Below, piece after piece: positions 35,331 through 45,016 of a DNA stretch of 49,414 nucleotides. Under the pieces are notes generated by a model, which searched no databases, was not told the DNA's origin, and was given only the letters and a program-made list of their open reading frames with translations. Positions within the stretch are counted from its first letter, which is position 1, and the number at the start of each line of letters is the position of its first letter. The position numbers were made by a program, and so were the translations under genes. The DNA comes from RHKX01 sp964497825 (GTDB lineage Bacteria; Actinomycetota; Thermoleophilia; Solirubrobacterales; 70-9): the NCBI GenBank assembly GCA_964497825.1, contig CAZCFA010000010.1:1-49414 (forward strand). The letters run 5' to 3'.

Positions 35331-36305
35331 ATGCCGGAGCAGATGAAGCCCGCCTACCTGCTCGCCGGGGGTGACGAGTCGAAGCTGTCCGCCGCGCTGG
35401 CGCGGCTCCGCGCCCGGGCCGAGCGCGAGGGCGGAGCGGGAGCGCTCGAGGACTTCTCCGGCGCCCCGGGGGCGGCGCCCGACGCCGAGGCGCTGATCGC
35501 GTCGATGCCGGCGATCTCGCTGACCGCCGAGCGCCGCTACCTGCTCGCCGACGGGGTCGAGCGCTGGAAGGCGGCCGCGGTCAAGGCGATCGCCGCGGCG
35601 CTGGCCGCGGGCACCCCCGGCGTCACCGTCGTCCTCGTCGCCCGCGGGTCGGCGCCGAAGGGCCTGGCGGAGGCGGTCGAGCGGTGCGGCGGCGAGGTCC
35701 TCGCCTACGCCGCGCCGCGCCGGCGCGAGCTGCCCGCCTGGCTCGTCGCCGGCGCCCGCGAGCGCGGCTTCCGCCTCGCTCCGCAGGCCGCCCGGGCGCT
35801 CGTCGAGCGCCTCGGCGACGGCACCGCCCGGCTCGCCGTCGAGCTCGATCGGCTCGCGATCTGGGCCGGGGAGGGGGGAGAGGTCGGCGCCGAGCAGGTC
35901 GAGGAGCTGACCGCCGACAGCTCCGAGCGCGCCGGCTGGACGCTCGGCGACGCGATCGTCGCCCGCGACATCGAGGCCGCGGTCGCGAGCGCCGAGGCGC
36001 TGCTCGAGCAGGGCGAGGCGGTGACGCCGCTGGTCTACGGGATGGCCTCGCGGCTGCGCAGCGCCCACCAGGCGGCGACGATGCTCGAGGCCGGCACGCC
36101 GCCGCGGGAGGTCGAGCGGGCGCTGCCGATGGCGCCCTACCCGTCGAAGCTGACGGTCGGCGCCGTTCGCGGCACCGATCCGGTCGAGCTCGCCGAGGCG
36201 ATCGGCGCGATCGCCGACCTCGAGTGGTGGACGCGCGGCGGCTCCGATTACGACGATGGGGTCGCGATGACGCTCGCCGTGCGGCGGGCAGCGGGCGGAG
36301 GTTGA
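35331..36305 (+). CDS. holA: DNA polymerase III subunit delta
   Basis: Clamp-loader subunit that opens the beta ring. 324 residues. The N-terminal KPAYLLAGGDESKLSAAL start, the LADGVERWK and VVLVARGSAPKGL segments and the helical lid (RALVERLGDGTARLAVELDRLAIWAG) follow the HolA/YqeN pattern. The C-terminal collar DAIVARDIEAAVASAEALLEQG is clear. The order comEA-comEC-holA-rpsT is widespread in bacteria and supports the call. Confidence 0.93.
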   Translation: MPEQMKPAYLLAGGDESKLSAALARLRARAEREGGAGALEDFSGAPGAAPDAEALIASMPAISLTAERRYLLADGVERWKAAAVKAIAAALAAGTPGVTVVLVARGSAPKGLAEAVERCGGEVLAYAAPRRRELPAWLVAGARERGFRLAPQAARALVERLGDGTARLAVELDRLAIWAGEGGEVGAEQVEELTADSSERAGWTLGDAIVARDIEAAVASAEALLEQGEAVTPLVYGMASRLRSAHQAATMLEAGTPPREVERALPMAPYPSKLTVGAVRGTDPVELAEAIGAIADLEWWTRGGSDYDDGVAMTLAVRRAAGGG

Positions 36306-36317
36306 GCCCCGCGGCGG

Positions 36318-36578
36318 CTAGGCGCCGGCGCGGATCCGGGCCGCCCGGCTCTTCTTGCGGCCCGCGGTCCGCGCGTGCAGGGCGCCCTTCTGGACCGCCT
36401 TGTCGATCCGCGCGATCAGCTTCCGGTGCTCGCTCTCGATCGCCTCGGCATCGCCGGAATCGACCGCGCTCTCGAGCCTGCGGAAGTGCGTCTTGACGGC
36501 CCCCTTAAGGCGGCGGTTCTCCTCGTGCTCGCGCTCGGAGCGGAGGATGCGCTTCTTCTGTGAGGCGATGTTGGCCAT
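36318..36578 (-). CDS. rpsT: 30S ribosomal protein S20
   Basis: 86-residue helical protein binding 16S rRNA. MANIASQKKRILRSEREHEENRR at the start and the C-terminal KGALHARTAGRKKSRAARI are canonical. It is on the - strand, convergent with holA (12-base gap) and divergent from murJ, with which it appears to share its -10 element. Confidence 0.97.
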   Translation of the reverse strand: MANIASQKKRILRSEREHEENRRLKGAVKTHFRRLESAVDSGDAEAIESEHRKLIARIDKAVQKGALHARTAGRKKSRAARIRAGA

Positions 36579-36589
36579 CGGCGGCGGCG

Positions 36590-36596
36590 TACTTTA
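36590..36596. promoter_or_regulatory. overlapping bidirectional -10 for rpsT and murJ
   Basis: The seven bases TACTTTA contain TACTTT on the + strand (36590-36595), 8 bases before the murJ ATG, and TAAAGT on the - strand (36596-36591), 12 bases before the rpsT ATG. No other promoter hexamer lies in the 25-base gap. Confidence 0.55.
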
Positions 36597-36603
36597 GCGG
36601 CCG

Positions 36604-38256
36604 ATGAGCGAGCGGACCGACCGAGTCGAGCCCGGCATCGCGATCGGATCGGCGGAGCCCGGGCCGGACTCGCCGGCGCTGGAGGAGGAGCAGGCCGAGC
36701 GCGCGAAGCGGCTCGGGCGCTCGACCGCGTTCTTCAGCGTCGCCACCGGGCTCTCGCGGATCGCCGGGCTGGTGCGCGAGATCTTCGCCGCCAGCTACTT
36801 CGGCGTCAGCATCCAGATGTCGGCGTTCACGATCGCCTTCCTCGTTCCCAACCTGGTCCGCTCGCTGTTCGCCGACGCCGCGCTGCAGGCGGCGTTCGTG
36901 CCCGTCTTCACCGAGCAGCTCGAGCGCCACCGCAAGATCGAGGCCTTCCGGCTCGCCTCGACCCTGATCTTCGCCGCGATCTGTGTCCTCGGCCTGATCA
37001 CGGCGCTGTTCATCCTGCTCGCGCCGTACGTGATGCCGCTGTTCGCGCCCGGCTACAGCGGCGCCGAGCTCGACCTCACCGTCTCGCTCTCGCGGGTGCT
37101 GTTCCCGATCCTGATCATGCTCGGCGTCTCCGGGGTCGTCGTCGGCGTCCTCAACAGCTACAACCGCTTCGGCGTCTTCGCGATCGCGCCGCTGTTCTGG
37201 AACCTGGCGATCATCGCCGTCCTCGTCGGCCTCGCCCCGGCGTTCCCCAGCGACGACCGGATCTACGCCTACGCGATCGGCGTCGTCGTCGGCACCGCGC
37301 TGCAGCTGGCGATGGTCGCCTACGACCTGCGCAACACGCCGTTCCGGCTGCGCCGCGTGTTCGAGTGGCGCAGCGACCTCGTCAAGCGGGTGCTGCTGCT
37401 GATGCTGCCGGTGACGATCAGCCTCGGGCTGATCAACTTCAACCTCGCGATCAACGGCATCTTCGGCTCGCTCGTCCCCGGGCAGGGGGCGGACGCGCCG
37501 GCCGCGATCGACAAGGCGTTCCGGATCTACATGCTGCCCCAGGGGATGTTCTCGGTCGCGGTCGCGACCGTCGTCTTCCCGACGCTGGCCCGGTTCGCCG
37601 CCCGCCGCGCCTACGACGAGCTGCGCTCGACCGTCGCCAACGGGATGCGGATGATCCTGCTCGTGCTCGTTCCCGCCGCCGCGGCGATCCTCGTCCTCGC
37701 CGAGCCGATGGTGCGGCTCGTCTACCAGCGCGGCGACTTCTCCGCCGCCGACACCGACCTCGTCGCCACGGCGCTGTTCTGGTTCGCCTTCTCGCTCCCG
37801 TTCAACGGCCTCTTCCTGCTGCTGACGCGGACCTTCTTCAGCCTCCAGCGGCCGTGGATACCGACCGCGGTATCGGCGCTCAACCTGCTCGTCACCGCCG
37901 GCGTCTCCGCCGCCCTCTACAAGCCGTTCGGCGTCGCCGGGATCGTCACCGCGACCGCGGTCGCGACGCTGGCCAGCGTGATCGCGCAGATGATCCTGCT
38001 GCGCCGCGAGCTCGGGCGGATCGAGCTCGGCACGCTGCTCGACGGAGCGGTCAGGATCGCCGCCGCCTCGGCGCTGCTGGCCGCCGTCTCGTGGCTCGTC
38101 TGGGACCAGCTCGATGCGATCGTCGGCCGTGGCACGATCGGCCAGGCGATCTCGCTCGCCGTCGCCCTGCTCGCCGGCGCCGCCCTCTACCTGGGCGCGG
38201 TGCTGGCGCTGCGGGTGCCCGAGGCGAAGCAGCTGCTCGGGGTGCTGCGGCGCTGA
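36604..38256 (+). CDS. murJ: lipid II flippase MurJ
   Basis: MOP-superfamily transporter flipping lipid II to the outer face of the membrane. 550 residues, about fourteen transmembrane helices after a hydrophilic N-terminus of about 40 residues. Family phrases: TGLSRIAGLVREIFAASYFG, LVPNLVRSLFADAALQAAFVP, an APLFWNLAII helix and the MLPQGMFSVAVATVVFPTLARFA region with its conserved Pro/Gln. Standard MurJ size; no kinase-like C-terminal extension as in mycobacterial MviN. It ends 13 bases before the convergent lipoprotein gene. Confidence 0.94.
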   Translation: MSERTDRVEPGIAIGSAEPGPDSPALEEEQAERAKRLGRSTAFFSVATGLSRIAGLVREIFAASYFGVSIQMSAFTIAFLVPNLVRSLFADAALQAAFVPVFTEQLERHRKIEAFRLASTLIFAAICVLGLITALFILLAPYVMPLFAPGYSGAELDLTVSLSRVLFPILIMLGVSGVVVGVLNSYNRFGVFAIAPLFWNLAIIAVLVGLAPAFPSDDRIYAYAIGVVVGTALQLAMVAYDLRNTPFRLRRVFEWRSDLVKRVLLLMLPVTISLGLINFNLAINGIFGSLVPGQGADAPAAIDKAFRIYMLPQGMFSVAVATVVFPTLARFAARRAYDELRSTVANGMRMILLVLVPAAAAILVLAEPMVRLVYQRGDFSAADTDLVATALFWFAFSLPFNGLFLLLTRTFFSLQRPWIPTAVSALNLLVTAGVSAALYKPFGVAGIVTATAVATLASVIAQMILLRRELGRIELGTLLDGAVRIAAASALLAAVSWLVWDQLDAIVGRGTIGQAISLAVALLAGAALYLGAVLALRVPEAKQLLGVLRR

Positions 38257-38269
38257 GCCCGGGCCACCG

Positions 38270-38761
38270 CTACGAGTCGTTCGCTCCGCCGCCCGGCTGC
38301 TCGGCCGGCGGCAGCAGGTCGGCGAGCAGCTCGAGCGCGACCCGCAGGTCCCCGGGCGTGTCCTCGTGATCCTGCGGTTGCACCGTCGTCCCGCCCTTGG
38401 CCTGCTCGTCCCCGTAGCTGAGCGTCACGAAGATGCAGTCGACGCATTCGTCGTCGGGCAGGTCGCCGAGGTCGGCCGCCGCGAGGTGGTCGCGGATCGA
38501 GCTCAGCTGGTCGGCGGGAACCGTGAACCGGCGGCGATGCACCCGGGGATCGCCGCGGTACTGAGCGCTGGTGGCGGCGTTGCCGTCGGCATCGATCCTG
38601 ATCGAGCGCACGGTCGGCGGATAGCCGATGAAGATCTCGTAGCCGATCGGCTCGGCCGGGCCCGCGACCGTCGCCGACGTGTCCTCGCCGCCGCCGCAGC
38701 CGCCGAGCAGCGCGACGAGAACGGTCAGCGGCCCGGCGGCCAAGGCGCGCGCGGCCCGCAC
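38270..38761 (-). CDS. putative lipoprotein
   Basis: 163 residues from GTG 38761. The signal sequence (RAARALAAGPLTVLVALLGGC) ends in a lipobox LGGC, so the mature protein would be a lipid-anchored protein starting Cys-Gly-Gly-Gly. The mature part contains RSIRIDADGNAATSAQYRGD and a C-terminal FVTLSYGDEQAKGG section with two further Cys (ECVDC), reminiscent of small beta-rich exported proteins. Function unknown. It lies between murJ and lepA on the opposite strand, in a 120-base divergent arrangement with lepA. Confidence 0.75.
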   Translation of the reverse strand: MRAARALAAGPLTVLVALLGGCGGGEDTSATVAGPAEPIGYEIFIGYPPTVRSIRIDADGNAATSAQYRGDPRVHRRRFTVPADQLSSIRDHLAAADLGDLPDDECVDCIFVTLSYGDEQAKGGTTVQPQDHEDTPGDLRVALELLADLLPPAEQPGGGANDS

Positions 38762-38827
38762 CTCAACCGTCCTCGGGCGCGGTGGTGGCGGGCGCGGGCC
38801 CCGGCCGGATCGAGGCGTTCATCCATC

Positions 38828-38833
38828 TACCCT
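38828..38833 (+). promoter_or_regulatory. candidate -10 box of lepA (leadered)
   Basis: TACCCT, the same hexamer as before clpX, 47 bases upstream of the lepA ATG. Confidence 0.4.
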
Positions 38834-38880
38834 ACGGCGCGCCGGCGGATCCGTCCCGGGATCCGCGGGCGAACCGGACC

Positions 38881-40674
<1,794 letters not shown>

Positions 40675-40716
40675 TCGCCGCCGGCGGCGCGGCCGCCGGA
40701 GCGCGTCGGCGCCCAC

Positions 40717-40749
40717 CGCGGCCGGTGCCTCGAGCTGCGGCCGGCCGCG
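40717..40749. terminator. candidate bidirectional terminator between lepA and the hydrolase gene
   Basis: CGCGGCCGG (40717-40725) and CCGGCCGCG (40741-40749) form a 9-bp perfect stem with a 15-base loop in the convergent gap. A further 14-bp palindrome (CGCCGCCGGCGGCG, 40676-40689) directly follows lepA. No T-tract. Confidence 0.4.
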
Positions 40750-40753
40750 CCGC

Positions 40754-41560
40754 TCAGCGGTCGAGGAACGCCGCGATCAGCGCCGCCAGCCGCCGCGGCT
40801 CCTGGGCCATCAGCGCGTGGCCGCAGCCCGGGAAGCGGGCGAGCCACGAGTCCGCGGCCCGGGCGGCGATCAGCTCGGCGTTGGCGGGCGGGATCACCAC
40901 GTCGAGCGAGCCCGCCGCCGCCAGCGTCGGCATCGACTCCAGCGCCGAGCAGTCGCGCTGCTCGTGCCAGGCGCGCATCGCCCGCTCCTGGGCGCTGAGC
41001 GCCTCGGGGTCGAGCTCCGCCCGGGCGGCGGCCACCAGCTCGCCGAGCTCGCGATCGACCCGCGCTGCGACCGCGGCCGGGAACAGCAGTGAGATCAGCC
41101 GGCGCGCCTGCTCGCGCGGGGTGCCGCCGTGGTCGGTCAACCGCGCCCAGGTATCGCGATCGCAGAGCTCGGCGCCGGCGCCGGGGTCGCTGCCGAGCAG
41201 GACCAGCGCCTCGACCCGCTCGGGCGCGGCCAGCGCCATCGCCTGGGCGACGAAGCCGCCCATCGACCAGCCGAGCACCGGCGCGCCGTCGATCGCCAGC
41301 GCGTCGAGCGCCGCCAGCGCGTCGGCGGCCATCGACTCGGCGCTGAGCGCGTCGAGCCCGTCGCCGGCGGCCGAGGCGCCGATCCCGCGGTTGTCGGGGC
41401 AGAGCAGCGTCGCGAAGCGGCCGAGCGCGGCGACGAAGGTCGGATCCCAGTCGAGGCTGGAGCCGGCGTAGCCGTTGATCAGCACCAGCGGTGGCCCGGA
41501 GCCGAGCCGTCGCACCCCGATCGTGCCCCCCGGAACCTCGACCTTCAGGCGTTCCTCCAC
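40754..41560 (-). CDS. alpha/beta hydrolase
   Basis: 268 residues from GTG 41560, six bases after a TACTGC box. Classical fold: PPLVLINGYAGSSLDWD with the oxyanion-hole segment, nucleophile elbow GWSMGGF (Ser at about residue 95), acid in SLDVVIPPANA and catalytic His in GCGHALM near the C-terminus. The pattern resembles proline-iminopeptidase/3-oxoadipate enol-lactonase-like hydrolases, but a substrate cannot be assigned. Divergent from the PAP2 gene. Confidence 0.87.
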   Translation of the reverse strand: MEERLKVEVPGGTIGVRRLGSGPPLVLINGYAGSSLDWDPTFVAALGRFATLLCPDNRGIGASAAGDGLDALSAESMAADALAALDALAIDGAPVLGWSMGGFVAQAMALAAPERVEALVLLGSDPGAGAELCDRDTWARLTDHGGTPREQARRLISLLFPAAVAARVDRELGELVAAARAELDPEALSAQERAMRAWHEQRDCSALESMPTLAAAGSLDVVIPPANAELIAARAADSWLARFPGCGHALMAQEPRRLAALIAAFLDR

Positions 41561-41566
41561 CGCCGA

Positions 41567-41572
41567 GCAGTA
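41567..41572 (-). promoter_or_regulatory. -10 box of the leaderless hydrolase gene
   Basis: TACTGC on the - strand, spacer of 6 bases, then GTG. It lies 21 bases from the opposing -10 box of the PAP2 gene. Confidence 0.4.
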
Positions 41573-41593
41573 TGGCCGACCGGGGGGCGCCAA

Positions 41594-41599
41594 TATCCT
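41594..41599 (+). promoter_or_regulatory. -10 box of the leaderless PAP2 gene
   Basis: TATCCT, then GCGGGCG (7 bases), then ATG 41607. Confidence 0.55.
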
Positions 41600-41606
41600 G
41601 CGGGCG

Positions 41607-42596
41607 ATGGGCGGAGCACCGGCGGAGTCACTCGAGCGCGCCGCGCCGCGGGCGGCCGAGCCGTCGCGGCCGCGCTCCTGGGCGAACGCGAGGACGGCCG
41701 CCTTCGCCGGCCTCGCGGTCTACGCCGTCGCGACGGCGGTCCTGATCAGCGTCGACGGCCTGCTGCTGTCGCGCGACACCCTGTTCGCCTGGCTCCTGGT
41801 CGGGGTCCTGATGGTCTCGCTCGCCGATCTCAAGGGCTGGGCGCGGGGCGTGATCTTCGACTGGTTCCCCTACTTCCTCGTGCTCTACCTCTACGACTTC
41901 CTGCGCGGGCAGGTCGGGCAGAACCCGATCTTCGCGCCGCACGTGATGCCGCAGATCGACTTCGACCGGTTCCTGTTCGGCTCGGTCCCGAGCGTCGATC
42001 TGCAGGCGAAGCTCTGGGACCCGCTCCACATCGACGCCCTCGACGTCGCCGTCTGGGCGGTCTACATCAGCCACTTCTTCGCCGTCTTCGTGATCTCCGC
42101 CGTGCTCTGGCGCCTGGCGCGGCCGAGGTTCCTCGAGTTCCGGGCGATGGTGGTGACGCTTAGCATGGCGGCGTTCGCGACCTACGCGCTGTTCCCGGCG
42201 GCGCCGCCGTGGATGGCCAGCGACCAGGGCCAGATCGGCCCGATCACGCGCCTGATCGGCAACGTCTGGGGTCACCTCGGCGTCGGCGTCGCCGACTCGA
42301 TCTGGGGCCACGGCGGCGACTGGTCGAACACGGTCGCGGCGGTGCCGTCGCTGCACGTCGCCTTCCCGGCCCTGATCCTCTGCTTCTTCTGGCCGACCGG
42401 GAGGTGGTGGGTGCGGGCGCTGTGCCTCGCCTACGTGCTGGCGATGAGCTTCACGCTGGTCTACGCCGGCGAGCACTACGTCTTCGACATCGTGCTGGGC
42501 TGGATCTACGCGCTCGCCACCTACCTCGCCGTCCGCAGGGTCCGGTCGGCCTGGCGGTCCGCCCGCGATCGCCGCGCGATCGCCGCCACCTCTTAG
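41607..42596 (+). CDS. PAP2-superfamily membrane protein (inositol-phosphotransferase-like)
   Basis: 329 residues from ATG 41607, chosen because TATCCT precedes it by 7 bases. Six or more transmembrane helices after a short basic N-terminus. The PAP2 motifs appear as PSLHVAFPALI (motif 2, His at about residue 250) and GEHYVFDIVLGW (motif 3, His and Asp). The first motif is loose, and the arrangement matches the AUR1/IPC-synthase-like subgroup (PAP2_3) found in actinomycetes. It probably transfers or removes a lipid-linked phosphate in the membrane; the substrate is unknown. Confidence 0.85.
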   Translation: MGGAPAESLERAAPRAAEPSRPRSWANARTAAFAGLAVYAVATAVLISVDGLLLSRDTLFAWLLVGVLMVSLADLKGWARGVIFDWFPYFLVLYLYDFLRGQVGQNPIFAPHVMPQIDFDRFLFGSVPSVDLQAKLWDPLHIDALDVAVWAVYISHFFAVFVISAVLWRLARPRFLEFRAMVVTLSMAAFATYALFPAAPPWMASDQGQIGPITRLIGNVWGHLGVGVADSIWGHGGDWSNTVAAVPSLHVAFPALILCFFWPTGRWWVRALCLAYVLAMSFTLVYAGEHYVFDIVLGWIYALATYLAVRRVRSAWRSARDRRAIAATS

Positions 42597-42606
42597 GCAA
42601 CCCTAA
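42593..42606. promoter_or_regulatory. iron-box-like inverted repeat
   Basis: TTAGG-CAAC-CCTAA at 42593-42606 resembles the left and central part of a DtxR/IdeR box (TTAGG-N5-CTAAC) but lacks the right arm. An overlapping second inverted pair, ACCCTA (42600-42605) and TAGGGT (42616-42621), includes the -10 box itself. It starts inside the PAP2 stop codon. Operator function is speculative. Confidence 0.25.
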
Positions 42607-42615
42607 CGCGCCTGC

Positions 42616-42621
42616 TAGGGT
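42616..42621 (+). promoter_or_regulatory. -10 box of the leaderless Cys-rich small protein
   Basis: TAGGGT, spacer CGCTCCCGC (9 bases), ATG 42631. Confidence 0.5.
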
Positions 42622-42630
42622 CGCTCCCGC

Positions 42631-42816
42631 ATGAGCGCCGGGAGCTTCGTCAAGACGAAGAAGAAGTGCTGCAAGTCGGGGCCGCGCTGCAAGCGCTGCC
42701 CGGCGGCGCTGCGGAAGCTCGAGCGCCGCGGCCTCGCGCGGCGGGTCTCCAAGCGCGGCTACGTCGTCTCGCTCGAGGCCACGAAGGCCGACATCAGGGC
42801 CGCGCGCAAGCGCTGA
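42631..42816 (+). CDS. 61-residue Cys-rich basic protein
   Basis: Very basic small protein with the cluster KKKCCKSGPRCKRCP (Cys at about 13, 14, 20 and 23), which could bind zinc or an iron-sulfur cluster, followed by a helix-turn pattern (AALRKLERRGLARRVSKRGYVV). I recall similar short CC-x5-CxxC proteins in actinomycetes, without known function. Clean leaderless promoter and good codon use support a real gene. It may contact nucleic acid (inference from charge). Confidence 0.75.
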   Translation: MSAGSFVKTKKKCCKSGPRCKRCPAALRKLERRGLARRVSKRGYVVSLEATKADIRAARKR

Positions 42817-42925
42817 GCGGCCCGACGCGGCACCTGCGGCCGCGGCCGCCCGCACCGTTTCGCTGCCGCGGGCCCGGTCGTCCGGTCGTCCGGCGCGCCG
42901 CGACCCCGCGCGCCAAGGTCCGAGC

Positions 42926-42931
42926 TAGGAT
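42926..42931 (+). promoter_or_regulatory. candidate promoter of the alcohol-dehydrogenase gene (leadered)
   Basis: TAGGAT gives a transcript start near 42938. A strong ribosome-binding site AGAGGAG (42946-42952) follows, 8 bases before ATG 42961. It contrasts with the leaderless genes around it. Confidence 0.5.
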
Positions 42932-42960
42932 CGCTCCCCCCGAGAAGAGGAGTTGCGGAG

Positions 42961-44082
42961 ATGCGAATGCGTGCGGCCGTGCTGGAGCAGTTCGGCGAGC
43001 CCCTCGTCGTCCAGGACGTCGAGCTTCAGGACCCCAGGGCGGGCGAGGTCCTGGTCCGGCTGGCCGCCTGCGGCGTCTGCCACACCGACCTCTACACGGC
43101 ATCGGGCGCCGACCCCTCCGGCTACGCGCCCGCGGTCCTCGGCCACGAGGGCGCCGGCGTCGTCGAGAAGGTCGGCGACGGCGTCAGCTCGCTGCAGGCC
43201 GGTGACCACGTCGTGACGCTGTTCTCGCCGCAGTGCGGGGAGTGCGTCCACTGCGTCGATCCCCGCACCAACCTCTGCATGGCGATCCGCGCCGAGCAGA
43301 ACCTCGGCCACCTGCCCGACGGCACCGTGCGGCTGCGTCGCGGCGACTCCTCGGGCGAGGAGATCCGCCACTTCATGGGCACCTCGACCTTCGCCGAGTA
43401 CACCGTGATGCCGGAGATCGCGCTCGCCAAGATCGACCCCGAGGCGCCGTTCGATCGCGCCTGCCTGTTCGCCTGCGGGCTCTCGACCGGCCTCGGCGCC
43501 GCGATCAACACCGCCAAGGTCAGCGCCGGCTCGAGCTGCGTCGTCTTCGGCGCCGGCATGGTCGGCCTCGGCGCCGTCGCCGGCTGCCGGCTGCAGGGCG
43601 CCGAGCGGATCATCTGCGTCGATCTCTCCGACGACCGCCTCGAGCTCGCCGCGGGCCAGGGCGCGACCGACCTGATCAAGGGCGACGAGAACACGGTCGA
43701 GCGGCTGCTGGAGATGAGCGAGGGCGGCTTCGGCTTCGACTACACGTTCGAGGCGACCGGCAACGTCGAGGTGATGGCGCAGGCGGTCGAGGCGGCGCGA
43801 ATGGCCTGGGGCCTGTGCACGGTCGCCGGCGTCGCCGGCAAGGGCGAGACGCTCGAGGTGATCCCGCGCTTGCTGATCACCGGCCGCCGCATCGCCGGCT
43901 CCTCGTTCGGCGGCGTCAAGGGCCGCGAGGGGGTGCCGAAGCTGGTCGATCGCTACATCGAGGGCGAGATCGACGTCGATCCGTTCATCTCGCACCGGAT
44001 CGGCCTCGACGACGTCAACCGCGGCTTCGAGCTGATGGAGGCCCAGGACGGGATCCGCAGCGTCATAGAGTTCGACGCATGA
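42961..44082 (+). CDS. zinc-dependent class III-like alcohol dehydrogenase
   Basis: MDR-superfamily dehydrogenase, 373 residues. Catalytic zinc ligands in CGVCHTD and GHEGAG; structural zinc cluster with four Cys in CGECVHCVDPRTNLC. Rossmann motif GAGMVGLGAVAG at about 200-211. Much of the sequence (MGTSTFAEYTVMPEIALAKI, INTAKV, FEATGNVEVM) follows glutathione-dependent formaldehyde dehydrogenase. In an actinomycete the cofactor thiol would more likely be mycothiol, as for MscR, which in mycobacteria is likewise followed by a metallo-beta-lactamase gene. The stop overlaps the next start (ATGA). Substrate is inferred, not shown. Confidence 0.9.
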   Translation: MRMRAAVLEQFGEPLVVQDVELQDPRAGEVLVRLAACGVCHTDLYTASGADPSGYAPAVLGHEGAGVVEKVGDGVSSLQAGDHVVTLFSPQCGECVHCVDPRTNLCMAIRAEQNLGHLPDGTVRLRRGDSSGEEIRHFMGTSTFAEYTVMPEIALAKIDPEAPFDRACLFACGLSTGLGAAINTAKVSAGSSCVVFGAGMVGLGAVAGCRLQGAERIICVDLSDDRLELAAGQGATDLIKGDENTVERLLEMSEGGFGFDYTFEATGNVEVMAQAVEAARMAWGLCTVAGVAGKGETLEVIPRLLITGRRIAGSSFGGVKGREGVPKLVDRYIEGEIDVDPFISHRIGLDDVNRGFELMEAQDGIRSVIEFDA

Positions 44083-44971
44083 TCCTGCAGCGCGTCGAGC
44101 AGTCCGAGTGGCTGTCGAACTCCTACCTGGCCGTCGACGAGATCGGCGGCACGGGCGTCCTGATCGACTCCAACGGCGTCACCGAGCCGCTCTGCGAGCG
44201 GGCCGAGCGCGAGGGAACGACGATCACCCACATCCTGCTCACCCACCACCACTGGGACCACGTCTACGGGCTCGAGGAGCTGTCGCAGCGGTTCGGCGGC
44301 CTGCCGGTGCTCGCCCACCCGAAGACGGCGGAGCTGCTCGGCGACGGCCTCGTCACCGAGACGATCGACGACGGCGACGTGGTCGAGACCGGCGATCTGC
44401 GGATCGAGGTGATCCACACGCCGGGCCACTGCGCCGACCACCTGGCGCTGCGGATCAACGACGACGACTGCGTCACCGCCGACGTCCTCTTCAAGGGCAC
44501 GGTCGGCGGCTGCGCGTCGCCGGGCGCGGCGGGCTTCGACGCGCTCAAGTCCTCGGTCATGCGGCTGATGGAGCTGCCGCCGGAGACGCGCGTCCACCCG
44601 ACGTCCTCTTCAAGGGCGCGGTGGGGGGGACCGGGGCCCCCGGCGCGACCGGGCTCGGCGACCTCAGGGCGTCGATCATGGACCGGCTGATGGAGCTGCC
44701 CGGCGACGTCCGCATCCACCCCGGCCACCGCGAGCCCTCGACGATCGGCGCCGAGTGGGAGCGCAACCCGTTCGTCCGCCTCTGGCGCGGGCTCGACGAG
44801 CCGACCTCCGAGCCGGTCTCGATCGGACCCGCCGACGCGGCCGAGCGGCGCCCGGCCGAGCTGCTGCTCTGGGCGCCCGACTACGACGGCGGCAACAAGG
44901 CGCTGGTCCGCTTCGCCGACGACGGCAGCGAGACGATCACCGGCGGATCGCAGGTCAAGCGGGAGCGGTAG
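44079..44971 (+). pseudogene. MBL-fold metallohydrolase gene with internal duplication and frameshift
   Basis: Starts at ATG 44079, overlapping the dehydrogenase stop. The N-terminal half is sound: THHHWDHVYG (HxHxDH), HPKTAELL, HTPGHCADH. At 44600 a second, diverged copy of the preceding 119 bases begins (DVLFKGTVGG, then DVLFKGAVGG). 119 is not a multiple of three, so the original frame ends at 44690 with a nonsense tail, while the true C-terminus (HPGHREPSTIGAEWERNPF, ending at 44971) is in the -1 frame. The first product lacks the HPGH zinc ligand. Likely inactive unless frameshifting occurs. The intact family member would be about 255 residues and a partner of the dehydrogenase. Confidence 0.75.
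44481..44721 (+). repeat. diverged tandem duplication inside the MBL gene
   Basis: Copy 1 at 44481-44599 and copy 2 at about 44600-44721, both opening with GACGTCCTCTTCAAGGGC. They share only the ends and scattered positions (LFKG, MELP, HP), so two already different alleles seem to have been joined at this 18-base identity. Confidence 0.7.
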
Positions 44972-45004
44972 GCGCCCGCTCCGCTCGCCTCCGTCGCTTC
45001 GAAA

Positions 45005-45010
45005 TAGACT
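45005..45010 (+). promoter_or_regulatory. -10 box of the leaderless HadA-like gene
   Basis: AAA-TAGACT, spacer GCCCGC (6 bases), then GTG 45017. The A-rich lead-in is unusual in this GC-rich window. Confidence 0.6.
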
Positions 45011-45016
45011 GCCCGC

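Noticed and set aside
42870..42892. Small direct repeat GGTCGTCC twice before the alcohol dehydrogenase
   Set aside because: Two 8-base copies in GC-rich non-coding DNA are expected by chance and show no symmetry or link to the promoter.
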